This document shows, in pieces, positions 33,625-42,822 of a stretch of 64,000 nucleotides of DNA. The position numbers and the translations under genes were made by a program. Under the pieces are notes generated by a model, which saw nothing but the letters and a program-made list of their open reading frames with translations, was not told the DNA's origin and did not search any database. This stretch comes from Deinandra increscens subsp. villosa (lineage: Eukaryota > Streptophyta > Magnoliopsida > Asterales > Asteraceae), in contig JBCNJP010000028.1 of the NCBI GenBank assembly GCA_039602395.1, positions 558,001-622,000 of the forward strand, in the 5' to 3' direction. Numbering within the stretch: the stretch's first letter is position 1; the number at the start of each line of letters is the position of its first letter.

Positions 33625-34680
33625 ACATCAATTAGGGTCGATTAGGACCGATGAGGACAAATGAAGATAAAGTAGGACCAATTAGGACCAACGAAGCCAC
33701 AAGGCCCAATTAGGGTAAATTGGCGTCAATTGGGTCAATGAGGATCAATTAGGGTCAATGATGAAGACCAGTTATAACTAACGAGGGTCGATTTTGCTCA
33801 ATGACGCCTTATGAGGACCAAATATGACCAATTAGGGTCTTTTAGGCCGATTGAGGGCCAATTACGCTCAATGAGGACCAGTAGACTGAATCAAGGTCAA
33901 TCATGGTCATTTATGACAAATGAGTACCAATGAGGGCCAGTGAACACTTAGTTAGGATGAATTAGGGCCAATGAAGGTTAATTATAGTCCATTAGTCTCG
34001 ATTAGGTTCAATGAAGATCATTTATGGTCAACTACGACCAATTAGGCTCATTTAGGACCAATTATAATCAATTGGGGTCAATTCTAATTGACTCAAATTT
34101 GTTGTACTTCAAAGTAAATGGTCCTCGATGAGTCTAGTTGGTCCTTATTGAGGCTAACTAACACTAATTGGTCCTTATTGGTCCAAATTGTGCAAATTGC
34201 TCCTCATTAACCCGAGTTGAGCCATATTGGTACTTATTCTGTCTAATTGGCCCTCATCAGCCCTAACTGGCCCTAATAAGTCATTATTCATCTTTTTTAT
34301 CCTAATCGAGCATATTCGACCATCATTGGTCCTAATGGGTCCTCATTGACCCTAATTGGTCTTAATCGACCATCACTAACCCTGATTTACCCTTATTGGC
34401 ATCATTGGTCCTCATTCAAACTAATTGGCCCCAATTAGTCCTAATTGGTCATACTTGATCATCGATCCTCATTAATCAATTCCTTCATGCTCCGTCCTTA
34501 TCGGTCCTATGAGCATAATTGGTCTTCTCATTGAATTGGTCCTAATTCGTATTCATTGACCATAACTGGTCTTCACTAAAGTATCCTAAATGACGCTAAT
34601 TGTCAGTATTTAGTCCTCATTGAGTCTGGTTGGTCCTAATTGCTCCTCACCATCCTAATTGGACGTCGTTTAATATTTTT
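33625..34680. repeat. One-kilobase fold-back array of GACCAATTAGG words
   Basis: From 33625 to about 34090 the sequence is a dense run of degenerate words such as AATTAGGACCAATGAGG and TAGGGTCAATGAGGATCAATTA. From about 34120 to 34680 the complementary words dominate (GGTCCTAATTGGTCCTCATTGACC). The two arms are thus inverted copies of one simple motif around a centre near 34105. The same array is present in CACTA-1, split into 39960-40501 and 48713-49280. Confidence 0.85.
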
Positions 34681-34954
34681 GGAAACAAAATTATTATACA
34701 TGAGAAATTCGCAACATGGCAGTCTTTTCGTATTTTTGTTCTGAATTGCATATTAATTTATCATTTTCATTTTTGAGTTGTGTTTTAGTAATGTCAGCGT
34801 TTTTTGTAGTTACGTTATCACGGCCACAAAGCACGTGTTATTAAAATCTTGTTTATTATATCTAAAAGAAAATAATAAAATTAATATTAAAACATAATTT
34901 TGTTAGGGCTTTTAACTCCGATCGTCGTCCAGATCTGCTTAAAGGATTACAGTT
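34681..34954. other. Conserved spacer of the CACTA family
   Basis: AT-rich, aligned with 49281-49588 in CACTA-1. It contains AAATTCGCAACATGGC and CCGCAAAGCACGTG-like words shared by both copies. No gene seen; a promoter for the acidic ORF is possible. Confidence 0.5.
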
Positions 34955-35056
34955 ATGTCAACCATAATTGATGTACTCGTACAATTTCACAATCTCATTA
35001 TTTCAACACCTCAAGAGGATGAAGCTCATCTTGAAGAAGAACCTGCAAACCCATAA
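34955..35056 (+). pseudogene. Short acidic ORF in CACTA-2
   Basis: 33 codons, MSTIIDVLVQFHNLIIST then an acidic run and a TAA. The copy in CACTA-1 (49589 and 53397-53579) starts the same way and extends to about 81 acidic residues, so the CACTA-2 version is truncated. Function unknown. Confidence 0.5.
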
Positions 35057-36084
35057 GAAGAGTGACTTGAAGACTTTTACAAACTGGATGATGAAGTTCA
35101 TCTTGAAGAAGAACCCGTCGGAAGAGCCACGTGAAGACATTTAATTAATTAATTAATTAATTATGTTTATGTTTAATTTTAGGTTTTTAATATACATATT
35201 GTTTATATTAATTTTGGGTTTTATTATCAGTTTGAACAATCCCCCCCCCCCCCTTTTAATTAAAAATTTTCACCAAAAAATTTGAATTTCCCACCATTAG
35301 TTCAAATTACACCCAAAATTTCGAACTAAATTTACTTATTATCGATTCATCATATACTTTTCCCTCTCACTTTATAAGAAAATTTCCAGTTAAACGCCTC
35401 CAGCGAATAACCAGGTCTTCTTTCTCATCCATATCATTCACATCTTCCATGTAGCTTCAACAACGAATAGCTTCAACAGGCAGCGCTAGCGATTCTTCAG
35501 AAGTTCCATGTGATTTGGCAGACCAGTTAGTCCAGAAAACGGTAATTGTCAAGTTATTTCGTTTCATTGATTACAATTTGTTTTCATAAAATTGTTTGTT
35601 TTGTTTATTATTGATACACGTTTAACTTGGGATCCCTGTATTTGTGTACAGTTATAGTTACAGATTGATAAAATTTCGTTTCATACAGAATTAATTAGGA
35701 AGGGGTATATATTGCAGAAATCCTCTCCATTCATTTCAACCCATTCATTTTATGCTAAATTAGTTATTTACCTTCTTAAATGACTGTGGGAGCATGCTAA
35801 ATTAGTGGACTGGTGAACCTCCTTTCTTCTTTGTGTACACTGCTAGAAATGGTGAACTGTTTATTTTTTATCCACTAAAGACATGATGTGTTCCGCTCTT
35901 CCCTTTAGATGTCTTTAATTTGTGTATAACATATCAAATAATTAATCAATAGGGTCTTTATGTGATATATTAATAATAAGAACTAATTAAGAGATAATGA
36001 ATCAATAGGGTCTGCATGCTTTCCTATTTATGTACTTTGTTAAAAAGCATCTAACTACATTCTGTTAATTGTACAAAATTCAAG
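35057..36084. other. Spacer, first exon relic and first intron of the coiled-coil gene
   Basis: A poly-C run (35240-35254) precedes a segment aligned with exon 1 of the CACTA-1 coiled-coil gene. The frame through GCTAGCGATTCTTCAGAA up to 35541 and its GGTAATTG donor are kept, but the ATG present at 53897 in CACTA-1 is missing here. 35542-36084 would be the intron. Confidence 0.55.
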
Positions 36085-37113
36085 GATCGATCCAACAACA
36101 CTGATGGTCAATTGGAAAAACTTGAGTTCGAACTTAAAGAGGAGAGACTTCTTAGGGATGGAAAAAATGAACAAGTTAAGGCCCTCTTCCTGAAGATTGA
36201 AGAATCGGATAAAAAACTTGATCTACTTATAGCTCATCTATTTGCACTTGGAACACAGTTACCAAAACAACTTAATGCTCCGGCATCTACAGAGGTAGAT
36301 TCTTTACATCACACGTTAATCATACTATTCTCAAGTACCTTATAATAATATACACTCTTGTTCCTGAAGAACACAATCCGGATGAAGTCTTGTTCCTGAA
36401 GAACACAAATAGATGCAAGTTCCTAGTACATAAGAATACATACTTCATGTAAGAACAAAGTTATGATTTGAATGGAGCTCTGCTATGATTCATTGAAAAT
36501 GTATGTTAATATGAAAAAATAGAGTATATACATAAGCTGTATAAATAAAACTAGAACAACTTATGTTAGATTAAAAAAGCAGAATAAATACTTTCATGAT
36601 AGGTCCGCGTCATTATTCTGCTCTCACTTTTTACCAATTCAAAAACATTGTTCTAGGTAAATTCTAAGGAGATTTTTGTTGGATCTAGCCACAACACTAA
36701 TCATGCTGACATACACACAACGGTTAGTATGTTTCAAACTCATTATCAGTTTGATTGCTCATTTACATAAAGTAATTAATTGAACTGTAGGGCGTGAAAT
36801 CGGTGGTCGATCAACCTCGTCTGAAGCGGTTAAAAAGAAAAAGGTAAATATTTGCCAATCAAGTTTCATTCCGTTCTATAGTTTCATAGTAATCTGTTTG
36901 GTAATGTCATGTAGTCCCATTTTAAATGTTATTTGGTACCTCAAACACTTGGGCTAGCCAGGGATTGTTGGAACAAATGGTGAGATGTGTACCAAATAAA
37001 GTTCAATTGACTTTGAAGTTGATCCGAAACTTAATGTGATGTTCATCAGGATGTTTTAAGTTCATCTGGATATCTAATGTTCATCTGGAATTCAATTGAA
37101 TTGTAGGACCTGA
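36085..37113 (+). pseudogene. CACTA-2 spliced coiled-coil gene
   Basis: Exons inferred from splice sites and phase: 36085-36294 (70 codons), 36657-36722 (22 codons), 36791-36843, and 37108-37113 up to a TGA. All junctions have AG/GT borders and join without shifting frame. The product has a Leu/Lys/Glu coiled coil (LEKLEFELKEERLLRD, FLKIEESDKKLDLLIAHLFAL) and a basic C-terminal tail RLKRLKRKRT that could be a nuclear localisation signal. Similar layouts are seen at the C-terminus of En/Spm-type TNPA or Ptta proteins, so it may be the remains of the element's DNA-binding protein. The first exon has lost its ATG. Confidence 0.65.
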
Positions 37114-37459
37114 TGACCCATACTACTTACGATAAAATGGCACTCCTCAGTCCATATCTATCATGGTGGTAAGTATTTCAAAATTGCTATATATATTATG
37201 ATCAATTTCCATAACCTAATTATCAATTATATGTTTTGGTATAGGAAGGAATACAAGAAAAAATGGTCCTAATTAAACTCAAATCTGGACAGTTGAAGAT
37301 GAAGACCACGTGGTAGTGTCATTGGCTCCCGGATTGAAAATTAAATTAAGAATAATGCTTGTATGCAGTGTAATTTTCTTTAATTTTTTATTTGTTTTTC
37401 ATTTGTATTTGACTTGTAATTGAATTTTATTTGATTTGTAATTAATAATTTGTAATAGC

Positions 37460-38432
37460 TTTTAAATTGGCCATGCGTATAGCAAGGACCCATCTGATTT
37501 CAACAACCTTTTGGTCACTTTTTCTTCTTCCCAAATATGTGGCTAAAACACAAATATACGTGACCATATAATATCAAAGGCCACACTTTATATATTTTAT
37601 CGTGGCCATTGCCACCCTTTGGTCACGCGTATTGGGATAAAATATCTGATTTCAACTACCCTTTGGCCACTTTTTTTTTCAAATATATGTGGTTAAAACA
37701 CAAATATACGTGACCATATAATACTAAAGGCCACACTCTTTATATTTTAAAGTGGTCGTTGCCACCCTTTGGCCACGCGTATTGGGACAAAATATCTGAT
37801 TTCAACTACCCTTTGGCCACAACTTTTTTCCAAATATATGTGGCTAAAACACAAATATACGTGACCATATAAAACCAAAGGCCACACTTTTTATATTTTA
37901 ACGTGGCCTTTGCCACCCTTTGGCCACGCGTATTGGGACAAAATGTATGATTTCAAATACCCTTTGGCCACTTTTTTTTCAAATATATGTGGCTAAAACA
38001 CAAATATACGTGACCATATAATACCAAAGGCCACGCTATTCATATTTTAACGTGACGGTTTCCACCTTTTGGCCACGCGTATTGGGAAAAAAATTATAAT
38101 TTCAGCAACCCATTTGGCCACGTTTTTTATAACATATGTGGCTAAAACACAAATATGCGTGACCATATAATACCAAAGGCCACGTTAAGCAAACACATGT
38201 GACCGTTGGGACCCTTTGGCCATGCTTTTCCGAAGAATTGTTTGATTACATCAACAAATATTGGTACCTTTTAGCCACGCTTCTAGGTGGCTTCAGCCAC
38301 TGATATTGTAACATGGCCGTAGGGTACATAAGGTGACGGGATCTTTGGTGCCAATTAGAATGGAAAAAAAATGTGACCAAACACATTTGGTCATGGTTTT
38401 TTTTGTGGCCAAAGGTGGATTTTGACATAGTG
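37460..38432. repeat. CACTA-2 right subterminal repeats and terminus
   Basis: Five units of about 145-155 bp, each with CCTTTGGCCAC, ATATGTGGCTAAAACACAAATA, TGACCATATAATACCAAAGGCCAC and GTTGCCACCCTTTGGCCACGCG. They lead to the terminal inverted repeat. 37169-37459 is AT-rich spacer. Confidence 0.85.
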
Positions 38433-39761
38433 TCATGCCCAGCACCTATGGTTTCTTGGCACCTGGGATTCCTGTTGGCACTGTCCTCAGGGTCCTGTGG
38501 GACATCATGAGTAGTGTCACCCCTTTCCAAATGACTTGCTTCATCACTACTGCAAGTCACCTTCTTAGCAGAATGTGGGTTGGGTAAATGAACCAAGTCC
38601 AGCAGTACATCCCCTGCAAAGAGGGTACCTGGGGAATCTACTTCATATGGCCTAAGTGATGATATATTACCCTCATTCTAAGGTTGTCCTATGGATGGGG
38701 ATTGTTCATCCAAATCTAGTGATTCATCAATTAGTTGGAGACCCCTTTTGGTTTTCTTCTTCCTATGCTTTCGTGAGCACGCGGAAGGGTCTACAACTCG
38801 GGTGGTTGGTGATAAAGTCCTAACCCTCTCAGTCCCTAGAATTTGTGGAGTGGGTGTGGTTTTTGATGTGGACATCCTCTTCCTTTTGGTTGGAATTTAT
38901 ATATCCGTGGAAGAGGATGGTTGCTCTGGTGTGGGCTCAACACTTGTTGGTATAACAAGGTTGTCACCAGGAGCAATCCTAGCCTTAGGCATAGGGTGAG
39001 ATGTGTCTCTACCAAGAAAAACAGTTTTGTTCACTTCCATGTTAGAAAATGTTTTACTTATAAAAGATTTAAGTTCAAGATGTTGATCAGAGATTTGCAG
39101 ATTTGTAAATTTATAATTCAGAATGTATTGGATGAATCTGGGGTACATGTAAAAGATCCATTTAGGTCTTAGATTTTCCATCATTCCATCAAATATCATT
39201 TTTAAGAAGTTAAAATTTAGCCCATTTACCAATCCATGAAAAGCGGATGATTGGGGTGCAGCAAGTTTATCCCACGCAGTTTTCGTGTGAGATAGGCAGT
39301 GAAGAATGGTATGAGCAAGGTACCGCCAAACATAGGGTAGTTGTCACTTTTTGATGGTCCTGCAGGTTAAGTCACCCCTATAACCAATTGCTTCAAAAGT
39401 TTTGATGTACACGTCAAAGTTATAATCCGTATCACCTCATGCATCATCCAATTTCAGATGCTTCCGGATCATTTCTTTCGTCACACTAATCTCATTCCCA
39501 TTGACTTTCGCGTCCACTTGATCAACCCCGTTGCTATCAACAGATTTTTTGGCTGACTCCCAAAACTCAAAAATTCTCTCCTTGCATATTGCAGGATCCA
39601 CAGTTAAAGCAAAATGAATGTTGGAATTCAAGAGGAAATCGATCATTTTTATCAAATGGCTTTGACTTATCAAACTTCTCGTAGTACCCTACAACATTGT
39701 GTTCAGCGAAGAACAGTTGAGTAGGTTTTGATGCAGCCTTTCCCTTCAATGTGGGTGCCAT
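38433..39761 (-). pseudogene. CACTA-1 retro-type ORF, interrupted by CACTA-2
   Basis: Counterpart of 32352-33372. Starts at ATG 39761 (MAPTLKGKAASKPTQLFFAEHNVVGYYEKFDKS would be too long to list fully; the first 15 residues suffice to align it). It carries the FALTVDPAICKERIFEFWESA and EISVTKEMIRKHLKLDDA motifs, a TGA at 39344-39346 and LNFNFLKMIFDGM plus FYMYPRFIQYILN. It retains a Ser/Thr/Lys-rich segment (38600-38990, with HRKKKTKRG) that CACTA-2 has lost. A frameshift near 39650 breaks the N-terminus. It is cut at 38433 by CACTA-2 and resumes at 15952. Confidence 0.7.
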
Positions 39762-39959
39762 TTGTGAGAAATTAGAGAGTAAGGTTTAGGTTTAAATCAC
39801 CAAGAAACCTAGAGAAAAATTAGAGGGTAACTGCTTTTGGAAAAAGAACCCTAAGAATTAAGCAGATGAAGTTCGAAGTTGAAATTGGGAGGGGGGAGTT
39901 GAAGGGAGAAGAGAAACTTTCTAAAAATTTAATTTGGTTTAAAATAATATTATTAATTT

Positions 39960-40501
39960 CTTTTAATTTAATCCACATCCATTAGGATCAATTAGGACCT
40001 ATGAGGACCAATGAGGATCAAGTAGGACTGATTAGGACCAACGAAGACATGAGGCCCAATCAGGGTTAATTGGGGTCAATTTTGGTCAATGAGGATCAAT
40101 TATGGTCAATAAAGACCAATTATAACTAACGAGGGAAGATTATGCTCAATTACGAGTTATGAGGACCAAATAGGACCAATTAGGGGAAACTAGGGTCTGT
40201 TACTCTGATTGAGGGTCAATTACGCTCAATGAGGACCAGTCAAGACTCAATTGCAGTCAATCATGGTCAATTCTGAAAAATGAGGACCAATGAGGATCAG
40301 TTAACACTCAATTAGGATGAATTAGGGCCAATGAAGGTCAATTATAGTCCATTAAGCTAAGCTAGGTTCAATGAAGATCACTTACAGTCAATTACGACCA
40401 ATTAGACTCAGTTAGGACCAACTATAATCAATTAGGGTCAATTAGGCCTAACTGACTCTAGTTTGTCGTACATCAAAGTAACTAGTCCTCGATGAGTCTA
40501 T
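39960..40501. repeat. CACTA-1 fold-back array, left arm
   Basis: Same GACCAATTAGG-type words as 33625-34090. The arm is interrupted just past its centre by Copia E, with TCTAT duplicated at 40497-40501 and 48708-48712. Confidence 0.85.
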
Positions 40502-40802
40502 TGTTGGATATATGGTGTCCTGACCCGACGAATTAACGAACCCGACCGATATTGACCCGTAAGAGTTACACCCGGGTCAACGGACTATTAAATCTAATTA
40601 ATTGTTTATTAGAAATAAACGAACTAAATGGTGAGTTAAAATATTAATTATTTATTTAATTAAAACGACAAAATCTATCGGTTTAAAATTACTCGGTAAT
40701 TAAAAGACGAACCGATCAGTTGTTACTGGATTAACAGACTGATCGGTTGGTGGACTAAAGGAGGATCGCGACCGGGCCCAGTTCGCAGGCCCCGGTCCGC
40801 GA

Positions 40803-40815
40803 TTTAATATTAATA
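40803..40815 (+). promoter_or_regulatory. TATA-like element of Copia E LTR
   Basis: The AT-rich word TTTAATATTAATA lies about 45 bases upstream of a pyrimidine-rich stretch that resembles a plant 5' UTR and 145 bases upstream of the LTR ATG. The same word is at 47841-47853 in the 3' LTR. Role inferred from position only. Confidence 0.4.
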
Positions 40816-40959
40816 GGAGAATGGAGGAGGTGGATTAACACAGAAGTCAAAAACCCTAATCTCCTCCCTCACTCTCTCTCTGCGCCGTAACCGCCGAAGC
40901 CGGCTCCGCCGCCGACCGCCGATCGCCGCCTCCTCCACCGTGATCCCTTGCAATCTCTG

Positions 40960-41429
40960 ATGGATCCCCGTCTTGCCAGTATTTGCGCCCGACTCGAGAG
41001 CGAAGCCGTTGCAGCCCGAGCCGAAGCCGCAGCCCGAGCCGAAGCCGAAGCCGCAGCCCGAGCCGCCGCCGCGGCTCAAGCCGCCGTCGCTGCCGCTCAC
41101 GCGCCGCCGCGCAACCACCGACCGGTGGTTCTCGCGCTGTCGGCGCAGCCGAGACCACCGCGTCCGGTCCCGTCGTCGTGGCCCGCGCCGTTATACCCAC
41201 CGGTCGCCGCCACCGCGTCACCTCCGATCACCGGCGATTCGATCGTCGTGGGATCCGTTCCGGTGGCCATCCCGACGGAGAAGATTTTGTCACCACCACC
41301 GGTGGTTTCCCTGCCACCACCGCCGCCGTCAATGACTTGTCTCGAAGGTTCGAGTCAGACGTCTCAGTTCGTCCTAGCGCGAGCCCGTTGAATCCGGGTG
41401 TCTCGAGCGGTTGCTCGGATCCCGCCAAG
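40960..41429 (+). CDS. Candidate LTR-encoded first exon of Copia E Gag (5' LTR copy, frameshifted)
   Basis: The frame starts ATGGATCCCCGTCTTGCC and encodes an Ala/Arg/Glu-rich N-terminus followed by Pro-rich sequence. It would end at the donor AAG|GTATAT (41430). In the 3' LTR the same interval (48001-48495) is 495 nt, exactly 165 codons, with phase 0 at the donor; here a 25-bp deletion gives 470 nt and shifts the frame. The acceptor TTGCTTATTTTCAG (ending 42822) is followed by 11 codons in phase 0 that run into gag. The GC-rich DNA has several open frames, so openness alone is weak evidence; phase agreement at both splice sites is the main support. Confidence 0.5.
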
Positions 41430-42822
41430 GTATATCTAATTCGTTAGATAGTTATTTATTTATTTATTTTAAATAAATATATTTTTCTGTGTTTGTCGTG
41501 TTTCGGTGATTAATCCTGTTACAGTTGCATCCGCGTTTTAATCGTTTCCGCTGCCAAATTAATTTAGAATTAATTTAATTAAATATATCGGTTTTTATAA
41601 AATTAAAATCGGTAACCCGGATCCCACTGTAAATTCCAACAGTGGTATCAGAGCCATTATCACCGCGCGCAAACCAGAACCGGTCTTTTCGCGACCGGTA
41701 GTTCGTAATTTCGACTTAAATCCAAATTGCGAATTGGAATTAATTTATTTATTTATTTTAATTCTATGTATTTTATTGTGTGTTACGGCCGACCCCTCTA
41801 TGTTTATGTTCATATATGAATATGTGTTTTGGCGTATTTTGTCTTTCTCTGTTTGGCCCAAGTTGTTGGCCCAATTGTTTGTATTTCGTTTTGGTTTATT
41901 GGACCCGGATTTTGGGTTTCAAAGTTGTACAAATTTAGGGCTAGTTTACTAGAAGTAGTTTTAGTAATTGTAAATTTGTATGTAACCAAATGTCGAAGAC
42001 TGGACACACGCAAGAGGGATGTCAAAGCAAGTGGGAGCTGAACAGGATTCCAGATCGCACAGAGTTGCCATCTCAATCGTTCACCATTTTATTTAATTTA
42101 ATTTATTTTAAATTTGTCCCTTATGATCTCGCTTGTATGGCTCGAGCGAGATCAAGACCTTATGCCGTTTAACACACAATATGCCATTCGCGACAACTTA
42201 GTAATTTAATTAGGTTAAATTAATTTACTTGTCCCGAGTGGTGATAGGGTTTTATCGTTCGTGTCTGACGGTAATTAAATATTAAAAGTAATTAATATCC
42301 CTATTTGGTAATTCATAAAACTGATAGTTCGTGCCATCCTATCTCAAGTTGAACTTGGAACGTATTTACCGGAGCATCAGTGTTGGAGTATTTCAACACC
42401 GCACTTGGTGCCGAGGGTACCTTCTAAGGTGAGGACATTGGAGTATTTCAACACCGTGTCATCACAATCGACCATTTAGGATTACTATCGCTTTAGACGT
42501 GCATGTTCGTGGTGTTGGAGTATATCAACACCGCGCCACGGATGTGTATTGCTAGAGTGGGCACAGATGAGGCTAAACGTATCGCAAAATACAATTGTAT
42601 GTATATAGCGGCCTCATACCGAGAGTTGTGACTTGAGTCTCACAATTGACAACCGTTGTCAGTTTGTTTACACGATCTTGCTCCTGAGGCTCATTTGGCG
42701 GTCTCAAGTAATGTCGTCTAAACGAATTCTCATTTTTCTTAAAATAAACTTTACCAACTTATTTTTAAAGAAAAATAATAAACATCGAAAATACTGATTA
42801 AATTTACTTTGCTTATTTTCAG
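41430..42822 (+). other. Candidate intron of Copia E containing the PBS and leader
   Basis: GT at 41430-41431, AG at 42821-42822, a pyrimidine-rich acceptor and a CTGAT branch-like word (about 42792). It includes the LTR end, the PBS (41642-41655) and a leader with many ATG triplets (for example several between 41765 and 41825). The leader also holds three copies of a hairpin word TGTTGGAGTATTTCAACACCG (about 42382, 42438, 42512). Confidence 0.5.

Larger units (their letters stand above)
15953..38432. mobile_element. CACTA-2 DNA transposon, complete
   Basis: The left end CACTACGTCAAAAAGTGGC and the right end ...GATTTTGACATAGTG are inverted copies (13 of the first 14 positions match). The element is flanked by TCA on both sides (15950-15952 and 38433-38435), the 3-bp duplication expected of CACTA (En/Spm) elements. 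Subterminal arrays of GGCCAC and GTGGCTAAA words lie at both ends. Without the Gypsy insertion it is about 11.8 kb. It contains a PB1-like gene, a minus-strand retro-type ORF series, a fold-back array and a coiled-coil gene. I found no recognisable CACTA transposase (TNPD/Transposase_21) frame, so it was probably mobilised in trans. Confidence 0.85.
40502..41641 (+). repeat. Copia E 5' LTR
   Basis: 1140 bp. Its centre is very GC-rich (40860-41430) while both ends are AT-rich. A TATA-like word TTTAATATTAATA (40803-40815) is followed by a CT-rich leader-like stretch (40855-40885) and then the ATG at 40960. Against the 3' LTR it lacks 25 bp near 41330 and differs in several GCC-repeat units; elsewhere the two are nearly identical. 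Confidence 0.93.

Noticed and set aside
15953..38432. Autonomous CACTA element with its own transposase
   Set aside because: I found no frame resembling the TNPD/Transposase_21 core; only PB1-like, coiled-coil and retro-type ORFs are visible.
40810..41447. Antisense and alternative-frame ORFs in the GC-rich part of the Copia E LTR
   Set aside because: GC-rich DNA has few stop codons, so several frames are open at once. Only the frame that fits the splice phase was retained, and only as a candidate.
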